Assembly: GCF_029626155.1 (NCBI RefSeq)
Contig: NZ_JARUBL010000001.1
Location: 6,476,501-6,540,500 of the forward strand
Reading direction: 5' to 3'
DNA: 64,000 bases
Source of the DNA: Solwaraspora sp. WMMD1047
Lineage (GTDB): Bacteria > Actinomycetota > Actinomycetes > Mycobacteriales > Micromonosporaceae
The notes beneath the pieces are model-generated. The model saw nothing but the letters and a program-made list of their open reading frames with translations. It was not told the origin of the DNA and made no database searches. Of this stretch, positions 36,750-45,421 are shown piece after piece; positions within the stretch are counted from its first letter, which is position 1; each line of letters starts with the position of its first letter. The position numbers and the translations under genes were made by a program.

Positions 36750-37442
36750 GTGCGGATCATGATCGCAGATGATGACGCGGCCATCCGTGAGTCGTTGGAG
36801 CGGGTGCTCCAGGTCGAGGGTTATGACACCAGCACGGTCGCCAACGGTCTCGCCGTGCTCGACGGGGTCGGTGGGGCCGGCGGTGACACGCTGGATCTGC
36901 TGATCCTCGACGTGATGATGCCCCGCCTCGGCGGGTTGGAGACCTGCCGGCGGTTGCGGGCCGCGGGCCAGGATCTGCCGGTGCTGATGCTGACCGCCCG
37001 TGACCAGGTTTCCGACCGGGTCGCGGGGCTGGACGCGGGCGCCGACGACTATCTGCCCAAGCCGTTCGCCACCGAGGAATTGCTGGCCCGGGTGCGCGCC
37101 CTGCTGCGCCGGCGCACGCCGGGCGACGGCGAGTCGCAGGTCCTGTCGTTCGCCGATGTCCGGCTCGATCCCGACAGGTTCGAGGCATGGCGGGGTGCGC
37201 GGCCGCTGCGCCTGACCCGGACCGAGTTCTCCCTCCTGGAGGTCCTCGTGCGCAACGCGACCCGGGTGTTGACCCGCGACGCGCTGTTCGAAGCGATCTG
37301 GGGCTTCGACATGAGCGCCACCGCCAACAACCTCCAGGTGTACGTGAGCTACCTGCGCCGCAAGATGGAGGCCGAGGGTGAGCCACGATTGATCTACACA
37401 CTGCGCGGCCTGGGATACACACTGCGGGAGACTCCTCCGTGA
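36750..37442 (+). CDS. OmpR-family response regulator (MprA/PrrA-like)
   Basis: 230 residues. The receiver has ADDD (acid pocket), phosphoacceptor Asp in [13 protein letters not shown], Thr in VLMLTARD and Lys in [12 protein letters not shown]. The C-terminal winged helix is [17 protein letters not shown] followed by [11 protein letters not shown] and [13 protein letters not shown] chose GTG 36750, with GGAAGGGGG upstream. It overlaps the kinase start by 4 bases. Its own promoter carries a version of the repeated block found before several envelope genes nearby. Confidence 0.92.
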   Translation: MRIMIADDDAAIRESLERVLQVEGYDTSTVANGLAVLDGVGGAGGDTLDLLILDVMMPRLGGLETCRRLRAAGQDLPVLMLTARDQVSDRVAGLDAGADDYLPKPFATEELLARVRALLRRRTPGDGESQVLSFADVRLDPDRFEAWRGARPLRLTRTEFSLLEVLVRNATRVLTRDALFEAIWGFDMSATANNLQVYVSYLRRKMEAEGEPRLIYTLRGLGYTLRETPP

Positions 37443-38905
37443 GCAGGCCCACCGGTCGGGAACCGCGCCGGCTGACCCGATGGTGGCGCCGGCGGTCCTT
37501 GCGGACCAGGCTGACGGTGATCGCGGCGACGGCCATCGCCGTCAGCGTGTTCATGGCCTTCCAGGTGGCAAGCGAACTGCTGGCCCTGGAGCTGCGGAAC
37601 GACGCCGAGAATCAGCTGCGCGCCGACTCCCGCGTCCTGGCGACGACCGCGGAGCGCGCCGGTCTGACGCAGGTCGAGCTACCGCCGTATCCCGGATCCG
37701 GTCGGCTGGTGCGGGTCATCCTGCCCGACGGCTCGACCCGGACGCCGGCCGGTCAGCCCGCGCTGCCCCCGGTCAGTGAGCACGCCGGGCGCGTGGCGCA
37801 GGGCGCGTCGGCCGACCTGATGGAGTCGAATGACAGCGAGGAGGGCTATCTCATCTACACGCTGCGGGCGGGCGACGGCGCGGTGCAGGTGGCCCGCGTC
37901 GTCGACGACAGCCCGATCAACCAGTTCGGGTTCGGCATGCTGCTGATCGGGCTGCTCTGCGTGGTCGGCGGCGCCCTTGTCGGGCGGACCGTGGCGCGGA
38001 CCGGGCTGGCGCCGATCGACCGGCTGAGCGCCGCCGCGGTGCGTGTCGCGCACACCCGGGATCTCGACGCCGACATCCCGGACGAGGGCGGTGGGGAGAT
38101 CGGGCGGCTGGTCAAGTCGATCAACGACATGCTCGCCGCGCTCCGGGACTCCCGGCGGGCCCAGCGGCTGCTCGCCGAGGACGCCGCCCACGAGCTCAAG
38201 ACCCCGCTCACCAGCCTGCGCCTCAACGTCGAGCTGCTGATCCGGCTCGATCGGCGCGGCACCCTGGACAGCGCACTGCCGGCGGAGAGCCGGACCCGGC
38301 TGCTCCATGATCTCGGCGCCCAGGTGGCCGAGTTGAGCACCCTTGCCGCCGAGCTGACCGAGGTAGCTCGCGGTGACGTCAGCGACGAGAGCACTGAGCT
38401 GCTCGACCTCGCCGACGTGGTGGTGGCCGCCGCGACCCGGGCGCGATCCCGCCTGCCCGACATCGAGGTCGCGCTCGACGTGACCTCAGTGTGGGTGAGC
38501 GGGCGCCCCGCTGCGCTCCAGCGGGCGGTGCTCAACCTCATCGACAACGCCGGCAAGTGGTCCCCCGCGGACCAGCCGGTCCAGGTTCGGCTCCGCGCCG
38601 AGGGCGCGCGTCGTGCCGACGGCGCGTCGGCGGTGCTGGAGGTCGACGACGCCGGGCCGGGCATCGACGCCGCCGACGTGCCGCGGGTGTTCGACCGGTT
38701 CTACCGTGCCGACAGCGCCCGGGCGCTGCCCGGATCCGGGCTCGGGCTGTCGATCGTGCGGCGGGTCGTCGAGGCCCACGGCGGCCGGGCCACCGTCGCC
38801 CGCTCCGCACGCGGTGGCGCGCTACTTCGGGTCGAACTTCCGGCCGCGACCCCGCCCGCCCCGATCGCGCGGCTCACCGCTGGTAAGGACACCGCGGTGC
38901 GCTGA
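37439..38905 (+). CDS. Two-component sensor histidine kinase
   Basis: 488 residues. Two helices (about 28-48 and 160-182) frame an extracellular domain of about 110 residues. A HAMP linker ([16 protein letters not shown]) follows, then HisKA with phospho-His in [15 protein letters not shown], and HATPase with N box ([10 protein letters not shown]), DDAGPGID and [18 protein letters not shown]. Partner of the OmpR-type regulator upstream, with GTGA overlap. The signal is unknown; the neighbouring envelope genes suggest membrane or cell-wall stress. Confidence 0.92.
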   Translation: MSRPTGREPRRLTRWWRRRSLRTRLTVIAATAIAVSVFMAFQVASELLALELRNDAENQLRADSRVLATTAERAGLTQVELPPYPGSGRLVRVILPDGSTRTPAGQPALPPVSEHAGRVAQGASADLMESNDSEEGYLIYTLRAGDGAVQVARVVDDSPINQFGFGMLLIGLLCVVGGALVGRTVARTGLAPIDRLSAAAVRVAHTRDLDADIPDEGGGEIGRLVKSINDMLAALRDSRRAQRLLAEDAAHELKTPLTSLRLNVELLIRLDRRGTLDSALPAESRTRLLHDLGAQVAELSTLAAELTEVARGDVSDESTELLDLADVVVAAATRARSRLPDIEVALDVTSVWVSGRPAALQRAVLNLIDNAGKWSPADQPVQVRLRAEGARRADGASAVLEVDDAGPGIDAADVPRVFDRFYRADSARALPGSGLGLSIVRRVVEAHGGRATVARSARGGALLRVELPAATPPAPIARLTAGKDTAVR

Positions 38906-38960
38906 CCTCGGCCCTGGCGCGTGGCGGGCGTACGGGTTTGGTTCTCCAGGTAGGTACAGC

Positions 38961-38976
38961 TGACCTGGCCAGGTCA
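38961..38976. promoter_or_regulatory. 16-bp perfect palindrome
   Basis: TGACCTGGCCAGGTCA, 56 bases after the kinase stop in the 213-base gap between convergent genes. It could be an operator or the core of a short terminator. A weak relative of the repeated upstream block (TTAG, TCGCCT, CGCTCGG) follows at 39012-39038. I see no gene there. Confidence 0.35.
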
Positions 38977-39118
38977 CGGCGTGGCGGCGGCCTGGCCGGG
39001 TGTCCGATGAGTTAGATTTCGCCTGGTATGCGCTCGGGTGAAGGATAGCGATGATCTTGCGGTCGGAGCGGTGGCTGGAGTTACCCACGCCCAACGTCCT
39101 CGGGATCAACGGACCCAG

Positions 39119-39709
39119 CTACCGACTCAAGAATCGGCGGCGGCGCAACACGAAGCGGCCCAGTTCGCCGAGCGCGGTGATGGACAGGGCGAGCCCGAGG
39201 CCGACCGCCAGGCCAAGCGTCGGGTTGGATTCGAAGGCGGCGCCGCCGAGGTAGCCGATCAGGCCGGAATAGCCGGCCCAGGTGACGGCGGCGATGGCGG
39301 TGAACAGGGTGAAACGGGCAAGCGGGTAGCCGGTGGCACCGCTGGCCGTCACGATCGCGGTGCGGCCGCCGGGGACGAACCGGCCCGCGATGATCAGGGC
39401 GCCGCCCCGGCGGTGCAGGTGCGGGGTGATCCTGTCGGCGGCGCGGATCAGGCGGCCGCCCGGAGGGCGCGCGCGCAACAGGCGCCCGATGAGGTAGCCG
39501 ATGTGATCACCGACGAAGGCGCCCAGCGCGGCGAACACGATGATCAGCGGAAGCGACGGGATGCCCGACACGGCGAAGACCGCCGCGGCGATGACGACCG
39601 ACTCCGACGGGAGGAACGGCAGGAACGCGTCGAGGGTCGCCAGCGCGAGGATCGCCAGATAGATGACCGGAGAGGTCATCGCATTCTCGATCATGGCCAT
39701 CAGGTCCAT
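39119..39709 (-). CDS. DedA-family membrane protein
   Basis: 196 residues with the DedA/SNARE-associated pattern: re-entrant N-terminal part ALATLDAFLPFLPSES, Glu and GDHIGYLIGR motif, then the GRFVPGGRTAIVTASGATG region with its conserved Arg. DedA proteins act as lipid flippases or in proton-dependent membrane homeostasis; some recycle undecaprenyl phosphate. The ATG at 39709 overlaps the upstream gene by 10 bases; the ATG at 39700 (TGATG junction) is an equal alternative. Last gene of the operon starting near 42292. Confidence 0.85.
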   Translation of the reverse strand: MDLMAMIENAMTSPVIYLAILALATLDAFLPFLPSESVVIAAAVFAVSGIPSLPLIIVFAALGAFVGDHIGYLIGRLLRARPPGGRLIRAADRITPHLHRRGGALIIAGRFVPGGRTAIVTASGATGYPLARFTLFTAIAAVTWAGYSGLIGYLGGAAFESNPTLGLAVGLGLALSITALGELGRFVLRRRRFLSR

Positions 39710-40347
39710 CGGGTCCGCTCCTCCCCTTCGAGCACCCAGGCGCAGAGCCCGACCACGACGAGCACGAGCGCCAGCAGAACCCGTTCGGCCAGGCCCGCGA
39801 ACGGGAGAGGGCCCTGGCCGAGCAGCACCGCCGGCCCGTTCACCGCCGCGAACGCGACGCATGCGGCGACCGCGGACCACCCGGCCGCGCGCAGCCAGCG
39901 GACCCGGGCCGGGTCTGCCCCGCGCCCAGTACGCCTGGCGATGAGCAGTGCGAAGAGCGGTGGCAGCGCCGCCATCAGCGCCGCGCCGAAGCGATGCACC
40001 CCGGCGGCGACGCCCGGTTCGGTCCCCGGCAGGTTCGTGGGGAACGCCACCACCGCGACCAGGGACACACACCACACCGACAGCAGCGCGGTGAGTGGCC
40101 CGGACGGTGGCAGCACCCGCCGGACGCCGGCCAGGAGCCAGGCGCCGGCTGCCGCGAGCCCACCCGCCGCCAGGGCCAGCAGGACGGTGCCCGGCACGGT
40201 CCGGATCGATTCGCTGACCATCTCGTCCATTGGGTCGACATCGCCGACCAGCAGCAGGCCCGCCCCGGCCGCCGTGCCCATGCCCAGGCTCAGCTGGACG
40301 TTGCGATACCAGCGGGAGGTGCCCGCGCGGACGACCGTTGCTGTCAT
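39700..40347 (-). CDS. DUF998-family membrane protein
   Basis: 215 residues, six predicted helices: LGMGTAAGAGLLLVGDV and VPGTVLLALAAGGLAAAG early, then a GVHRFGAALMAALPPLFALL helix with the conserved H-x-x-G. Matches the DUF998 pattern in length and layout; function unknown. It overlaps both neighbours, so it is co-translated with the GT4 fusion and the DedA gene. Confidence 0.75.
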   Translation of the reverse strand: MTATVVRAGTSRWYRNVQLSLGMGTAAGAGLLLVGDVDPMDEMVSESIRTVPGTVLLALAAGGLAAAGAWLLAGVRRVLPPSGPLTALLSVWCVSLVAVVAFPTNLPGTEPGVAAGVHRFGAALMAALPPLFALLIARRTGRGADPARVRWLRAAGWSAVAACVAFAAVNGPAVLLGQGPLPFAGLAERVLLALVLVVVGLCAWVLEGEERTRWT

Positions 40348-42134
40348 GCGGCGACCTCGGCGACCTCGGCGGGCGCGGGCGCCTCACGGGCCGGACGGAT
40401 CCGGTAGAGCTGCTCGAACGCGGACACCGTGCGGGTCTGGTCGTGCTGCTCGGCCACGGCACGAGCCCGGCGCCCCAGCTCTTCCGCGTGCTTCGGGTCC
40501 CAGAGCACGGTGAGCAGTCGCTCGGCGAGCATGGCAACGTCGCCGGGCGGGAACAGGTAGCCGGTCTCCTCGTCCTGTACGAGGTGGGGTAGGGCTGCGG
40601 CGTCGGCGCCGATCACGGGCCTGCCACTGGCCATCGCCTCGAGCGTGACCAGGCTCTGCAGCTCGGCGGTGCCCGCGTTGACGAAGACCGCCGACGCCGC
40701 GTATGCGGAGGGAAGGTCCTCGTCGGGGATGAAGCCGGTGAACGTGACATGCTCGGCGACGCCCAGTTCCCCGGCGAGCGACCGCAGCGTCCGGTCCTCG
40801 GACCCGGTGCCGACCAGGAGCAACTGGACGTCGAGGGAGCCCCGCACCAGCGCGAACGCCCGTATCACGACGTCGAGGTTCTTCTCGGCGTCGAGCCGGC
40901 CCACGTACGTGATGGTGGGCTTCTGCGCGAGGCGGTAGGCCCGTCGGAACTCGGCCGCGGGCGCCTGCTCGCGGAAGCGGGTGAGGTCGATGCCGCACGA
41001 GATGGGCAGGACCGGCCCGGACACACCGGAGAACATGGCGAGCGCGGCGGCGTACGGGGTCGGGGCCGTGACGACGTCCGCCCTGGCGAACACCCGGGCG
41101 GCGTCGCGCCACGCCCACTCGTGCGCCCTCGTCCGGCCGGCGTTGCCGATGGGCAGGTAGTGGATCAGGTTCTCGGGCATGAAGTGGTTGGTGGCGATGA
41201 CGAACAGGCCGCGCTCGTGCGCCGTGTCGACCAGCGCCCGGCACAGCGGGAAGTGGCTCTGCACGTGCACCACGTCGGGCTGGACCTCGTCGAGGATCCG
41301 GCGGGCCGCCGCGCGCAGTCCCGGTGGCGGGCAGAACCGGAAAGGTGAATGACCCGGCACCGGCAAGGAGCGCACGCGGTGCTCGACGACGCCGTCGCCG
41401 GACGTGCCGGCATGGCTGCGGGTGTCCGTCGACGGCGCGACCACGTGGACCTCGTGCCGGGCGGTCAGTGCCACGGCCAGCCGCTGGGCGAAGTAGGCCG
41501 CCCCGTTGACGTGCGGGGCGTAGGTGTCGGCGCCGATGAGGATGCGCATGGGACAACGACCTTTCTGAGGTGGAAGCGCCATCTTTCGTAGGTGGAAGCG
41601 CTTCATGACGAGGTGGAAGAGAGCGACCGGCACGGCGACGGCCGCGGTGAGCAGGAAGATGCCGCCGGGCAGTGCGAGCAGGCCGGACAGCTGGCTACCG
41701 AACAGAGCGCCGAGACCGATCAGCACCAGGCCGCGTGCGGCGGCGGTGGCACCCACCCAGGCGGCGAATCTCCGGTACGGAAGCCCGGCGAGCCCCAACG
41801 ACACGAATGCCGGGACTGCGAAGACATCGACGATCTTGGCGGTGACCACCAGCCGAGGCAGTGACATCCCGGCCAGCCGGTCGAGCAGCGCCGTCGCCTT
41901 GAGCCTGCTCAGCAGGGATGCCACCCAGGGCCGCCGGGCCGACCGGCCGACGAGGTAGAGCAGGCTGTCGCCCACCACCTCGGCCAGCGCGACGATCACC
42001 CAGATCGGCCAGAACGCCGCAGCGCCGGCGCCGACCAGGGTGCCCGCGGTGATCGTCGCGGCCGGCCCCTCGATGAGCACGAATAGACCGAGCACCAGGT
42101 AGGGGTGCTCGAGCACGGCCTGGGTCAGGTTCAT
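40344..42134 (-). CDS. DedA-like membrane domain fused to GT4 glycosyltransferase
   Basis: 596 residues in one frame. Residues 1-190 are a DedA-like membrane protein (HPYLVLGLFVLIEGPAATIT, VVGDSLLYLVGR). Residues 196-596 are a GT-B glycosyltransferase of family 4 (MRILIGADTYAPHVNGAAYF; HVQSHFPLCRALV; ITYVGRLDAEKNLDVVIRAF; acceptor-site EAMASGRPVIGAD), like mycobacterial mannosyltransferases for membrane glycolipids. At the junction (41561-41604) a tandem repeat of about 22 bp, CTTTC-AGGTGGAAGCGC, joins the frames. Independent translation of the GT from ATG 41549 is possible. Role inferred: moving and glycosylating a lipid. Confidence 0.8.
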   Translation of the reverse strand: MNLTQAVLEHPYLVLGLFVLIEGPAATITAGTLVGAGAAAFWPIWVIVALAEVVGDSLLYLVGRSARRPWVASLLSRLKATALLDRLAGMSLPRLVVTAKIVDVFAVPAFVSLGLAGLPYRRFAAWVGATAAARGLVLIGLGALFGSQLSGLLALPGGIFLLTAAVAVPVALFHLVMKRFHLRKMALPPQKGRCPMRILIGADTYAPHVNGAAYFAQRLAVALTARHEVHVVAPSTDTRSHAGTSGDGVVEHRVRSLPVPGHSPFRFCPPPGLRAAARRILDEVQPDVVHVQSHFPLCRALVDTAHERGLFVIATNHFMPENLIHYLPIGNAGRTRAHEWAWRDAARVFARADVVTAPTPYAAALAMFSGVSGPVLPISCGIDLTRFREQAPAAEFRRAYRLAQKPTITYVGRLDAEKNLDVVIRAFALVRGSLDVQLLLVGTGSEDRTLRSLAGELGVAEHVTFTGFIPDEDLPSAYAASAVFVNAGTAELQSLVTLEAMASGRPVIGADAAALPHLVQDEETGYLFPPGDVAMLAERLLTVLWDPKHAEELGRRARAVAEQHDQTRTVSAFEQLYRIRPAREAPAPAEVAEVAA

Positions 42135-42292
42135 GCCGAAACGCCCCGGCCGGAGGTTTCGCACCGGTCGTCCCCACGCCGGGCCGACCGAGCAAGCTCC
42201 GTGGTGCGGGTTCCGATCACCAGCCACGGCACCCACCAGCCTGCCAACCGGCCGACCGGCGCCTCCCCGGGCGGCACTGCGTTGACTGCCAT
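42131..42292 (-). CDS. 53-residue peptide, probable relic of a PAP2 gene start
   Basis: A short reading frame, ATG 42292 to TGA 42131, coupled by ATGA to the DedA-GT4 gene. Its start MAVNAVPPGEAPVGR parallels MAVKATPSGAAPPGR, the start of the tandem-PAP2 protein at 43863. The upstream DNA is also alike, including the repeated block at 42343. It seems to be the 5' end of a duplicated PAP2 gene whose body was deleted, leaving its promoter and start to drive the operon downstream. Whether the peptide has a function is unknown. Confidence 0.5.
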   Translation of the reverse strand: MAVNAVPPGEAPVGRLAGWWVPWLVIGTRTTELARSARRGDDRCETSGRGVSA

Positions 42293-42342
42293 CACTAGCC
42301 CCCTACGTACGGGTTTACGTCGCTTGTCTGAGGCCTACTCAA

Positions 42343-42369
42343 CCGAGCGAACCTGAGGCGACCGTTAAT
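42343..42369 (-). promoter_or_regulatory. Conserved upstream block, copy C
   Basis: Minus strand: ATTAACGGTCGCCTCAGG then TTCGCTCGG, 51 bases before the ATG at 42292. Identical over the 27-bp core to copy F (46405-46431), and the similarity continues for roughly 100 bp on both sides. Likely promoter or operator of the DedA-GT4-DUF998-DedA operon. Confidence 0.65.
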
Positions 42370-42453
42370 GCGCCGCTCAGACCGGGTGGCCGAACCAGGT
42401 GCCCGGCGCACGCGCCAGCTCGCCGGTCTTGTTCCAGGTGACGAAGGGCAGCG

Positions 42454-43863
42454 TCACCTGCGCACCTCGGCCGGCGCCGCGCGCACGTTGGGCCGCAGCA
42501 CCCACCACAGCAGGCCGACCCAGAGCGCGGTCAGGATCGCGGCGCCGAACAGGTCGGTCGGGTGGTGCATGCCGCGGTACATCCGGGACAGCGCGACGCC
42601 GGCCGGCATGACCACCGCGAGCACCACGGCGACCCAGCGCCACCGGCTGCGCACCCGGCCCATGATCAGGACCGCGATCGCCGCCCAGATGCACATCGTG
42701 GCGGCGATCCCGGACGGGAACGACGACGTGGACATCGGGCCGTCGAGCTGCGCCACCGGCGGGCGGTCCCGCTGGATGGCGGCCGCGGTGCACAGGAACA
42801 GGGTCAGCTCGCCGACCATGGCGAGCGCTACGAACACCACCGGTCGCCACTGCCGCCACACAGCCAGCGCGATGGGGCAGAAGACCAGCGAGATGGCCAG
42901 CATGGCGTGGGTGTCGCCGGCCTTGCTCCACACCCAGCTCACGTCGTCCAGGGTGGGCGCACGGAACGTCTGCAGCCACCGGACCACACCGTCGTCGAAA
43001 CGCCCCAGCCAGGTGCCCTCGGTGTGGTTCTTCAGCAGGTAGCCGACGACGTACAGGATGCCGAACGTGAACACCCAGCCGGTCAGGATCTCGGTCGCCG
43101 TGACCCACCGGTGCGGGATCGGGCGACTGGAATCAGGCACCCGGTTGATCGCCTCGGCGGCCTCGGGCTCCAGGCCCTCGTCGAGCGGCGCCACCGGGCG
43201 TCCCGCTTCCCGCCGCCACACCCGGAACGCGTACGCCGTGACACTCAGCCACAGCGCGCCGAGCAGCCAGCCGGCCAGCACGTCGGTCAGGTAGTGCACG
43301 CCCAGCGCGATCCGGGTGACGCCGATGGCGAACACGATCAGCCCGATCGCCGAGATGAACAGCTTGCGGTGTCGGACAGCCGGCAGGAACACCAGCAGCA
43401 CGGCGCCGTAGACGACCATCGAGCCGAGCGCGTGCCCGCTCGGGAAGCTGTTGCCGGACGCGGCCGCCACCGGCACCTCCACCACCGGGCGCAGCCGGCC
43501 GACCAGCGACTTCACCGACGGGTCGAGCAGCAGCCCACCGGCGACGCTGGCCAGCAGGTAGACCGCGAGGCGGAGCCGCCGGCGCACCAGCAGCAGCACC
43601 GCGGCGACGCCGACCAGCCAGAGCATGATCGGCCGTCCGCCCAGCCGGGTTATCCCGTTGAGCGCGTTCACCAGATACGACCGGGGCGACACGACCTCGT
43701 TGAGCTCCCGGGCGACACCGCGGTCGACGCTCATCACCGGTTCGAGGTGCAGCCGGACAAGGAGCACCAGCAGCCCGAACCCGAGCCCGACCGCGACGAC
43801 CACCAGCGGCGGCGCCGACCGGCCGGGCGGCGCCGCTCCGGACGGCGTTGCTTTGACGGCCAT
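42454..43863 (-). CDS. Tandem PAP2 phosphatase membrane protein (paralog)
   Basis: 469 residues, same architecture as the protein at 34709. The first PAP2 domain is complete (KSLVGRLRP, FPSGHALGS, TRIALGVHYLTD). The second is degenerate: motif 1 lacks Lys (AIQRDRPPV) and the PSGH histidine is Ile (FPSGIAAT), though SRMYRGMHHPTD remains. The second half may thus be structural or bind lipid without turnover. ATG 43863 is preferred to a TTG one codon upstream. Copy D of the conserved block lies 38 bases upstream. Confidence 0.85.
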   Translation of the reverse strand: MAVKATPSGAAPPGRSAPPLVVVAVGLGFGLLVLLVRLHLEPVMSVDRGVARELNEVVSPRSYLVNALNGITRLGGRPIMLWLVGVAAVLLLVRRRLRLAVYLLASVAGGLLLDPSVKSLVGRLRPVVEVPVAAASGNSFPSGHALGSMVVYGAVLLVFLPAVRHRKLFISAIGLIVFAIGVTRIALGVHYLTDVLAGWLLGALWLSVTAYAFRVWRREAGRPVAPLDEGLEPEAAEAINRVPDSSRPIPHRWVTATEILTGWVFTFGILYVVGYLLKNHTEGTWLGRFDDGVVRWLQTFRAPTLDDVSWVWSKAGDTHAMLAISLVFCPIALAVWRQWRPVVFVALAMVGELTLFLCTAAAIQRDRPPVAQLDGPMSTSSFPSGIAATMCIWAAIAVLIMGRVRSRWRWVAVVLAVVMPAGVALSRMYRGMHHPTDLFGAAILTALWVGLLWWVLRPNVRAAPAEVRR

Positions 43864-43900
43864 CAACAGCCCCTATCGCCTGTTCGATGCCGACTTCGTA

Positions 43901-43927
43901 CCGAGCGAATCTGAGACGACGATTAAT
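43901..43927 (-). promoter_or_regulatory. Conserved upstream block, copy D
   Basis: Minus strand: ATTAATCGTCGTCTCAGA then TTCGCTCGG, followed by TACGAA. It differs from copies C and F at four positions. It stands 38 bases before the ATG of the tandem-PAP2 gene, a promoter-like distance. Confidence 0.65.
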
Positions 43928-44036
43928 GGACGTGCGGGCGGTGAAGGTGACGTAGTACCGCGGTACCGCATCCCCTCTCGGGATTGACGACCGCGGCACG
44001 ACGAAACAGGACGGGATCGGTCCTAGCTTTCAGGCC

Positions 44037-45263
44037 ATGAGAAATTCTGGAAGTCCACGGTGGAGGTTTGGAACGGCCACCATGGCGCTGGTGACGGCGA
44101 TCGCTGCCGTCGCAGCCTGCGGGTCAGATGCCGACAAGAGTGCGGCGCCCGCCGCGTCCGGCCCGCACAGCGCGCATGCGGGCACGTCGTCGGCTCCCCC
44201 GCAGCCGCTGCGCGCCGGCGAGCGGTTCGTCGACCTGAAGATGCCCGAGGCCTACACGCCCGCACCGACGGAGGGCGGCTTGGACGAGTACCGGTGCCAG
44301 GTGCTCGATCCGGGCCTCACCAAGGTGGCGTTTCTGACCGGGACCCAGGTCATGCCGGAGAATGTCGCCATCGCGCACCACGGCATCGTGTACGCGGTGC
44401 CGCCGGGCGGCGCTGCCGCGGTGCGCGAGCAGGACGCGAAGACTCCCGGTCCCGGCTGGCAGTGTTTCGGCGGAACCGGTGTGGACGGCGCCGACGTGGA
44501 GGGCGACGACGAGGGCGCCGACCCGGGCGCGGCGTGGGTGGACACCTGGGCGCCGGGCGCCACGGAGACGCTGCTCGACCAGGACGCCGGCTTCAAGCTG
44601 GAGCCGGGCAGCCTGGTCGTCCTCCAGATGCACTACAACCTGCTCGCGACCGACGGCAACCCGGGCGGGTCGGACCGCTCGGCGGTGCGGCTGCGGCTGA
44701 CGGACGGCACGCCGCAGACCCGGGAACTCGAGACCTGGTCGCTCGACGCGCCGACCGACCTGCCCTGTGCCGCCGACGAGTCGGGTCCGCTCTGTGACCG
44801 GGCGGCCTCGATCGCGGACGTGACGAAGCGGTTCGGGCCGGAGGTCGGCGAGTTCGCGGACCGTCAGGCGGAGGAGTGCAACGAGGGCGGCGTGCCGAAG
44901 CCCGGTGACACCCAGTCCTGCGACCACGAGGTGGAGGAGCCGGTGACGGTGTTCGCCGGTTTCGGACACATGCACATGCTCGGGCGGTCCTTGAAGGTCG
45001 AACTCAACCCGGGCACGCCGAAGGCCAAGGTCCTGCTGGACGTGCCGCAGTTCGACTTCGACAACCAGCGGATGGTGAAGCTGCCGTCGCCGGTGGAGGT
45101 CGGCCCGGGGGACACGCTGCGGGTGACGTGTACGCACGACGTGGGGCTGCGCAAACAGCTGCCGCAGCTGAAGAAGCTGCCACCGCGCTACGTGGTGTGG
45201 GGCGACGGCACCGGCGACGAGATGTGCATCGGCATCATGACGGTCTCCCCCCGCAAGTCCTGA
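44037..45263 (+). CDS. Copper type II monooxygenase-like lipoprotein (PHM/DBH fold)
   Basis: 408 residues. Lipobox VAACGS (C28), so a lipid-anchored extracellular protein. Every copper ligand of peptidylglycine alpha-hydroxylating monooxygenase has a counterpart: H114-H115 (AIAHHGIV) and H199 (LQMHYN) for the H-site, H311 and H313 (GFGHMHMLG) and M396 (GDEMCIGIM) for the M-site. Several Cys may form disulfides. Predicted activity is ascorbate- or other reductant-dependent hydroxylation at two uncoupled coppers; the substrate is unknown, and a copper-binding role without catalysis is possible. It is divergent from the PAP2 gene. Confidence 0.8.
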   Translation: MRNSGSPRWRFGTATMALVTAIAAVAACGSDADKSAAPAASGPHSAHAGTSSAPPQPLRAGERFVDLKMPEAYTPAPTEGGLDEYRCQVLDPGLTKVAFLTGTQVMPENVAIAHHGIVYAVPPGGAAAVREQDAKTPGPGWQCFGGTGVDGADVEGDDEGADPGAAWVDTWAPGATETLLDQDAGFKLEPGSLVVLQMHYNLLATDGNPGGSDRSAVRLRLTDGTPQTRELETWSLDAPTDLPCAADESGPLCDRAASIADVTKRFGPEVGEFADRQAEECNEGGVPKPGDTQSCDHEVEEPVTVFAGFGHMHMLGRSLKVELNPGTPKAKVLLDVPQFDFDNQRMVKLPSPVEVGPGDTLRVTCTHDVGLRKQLPQLKKLPPRYVVWGDGTGDEMCIGIMTVSPRKS

Positions 45264-45274
45264 CGAAACGTCGA

Positions 45275-45332
45275 ACGTGTGTGAGCTCACTGAGGTCAAC
45301 AAGCCGAAGCGCAGGTCTGAGCTCACACACGT
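45275..45332. terminator. 15-bp perfect inverted repeat between convergent genes
   Basis: ACGTGTGTGAGCTCA at 45275-45289 and its complement at 45318-45332, with a 28-base loop, between the copper protein and the convergent response regulator. Likely bidirectional terminator. Confidence 0.75.
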
Positions 45333-45421
45333 ACGGCGGCGACGCGGGCGGCTGCAGGCGGACCGGCAGCGGAGCGGTCGATCCCGCCGAGCGGATCGGC
45401 CCGCAGCGGTGCGGCTGGGAA

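Noticed and set aside
39051-39254. Plus-strand frame after the weak block copy at 39012
   Set aside because: Overlaps the well-supported DedA gene on the other strand and encodes an Arg/Pro-rich product with no good ribosome site.
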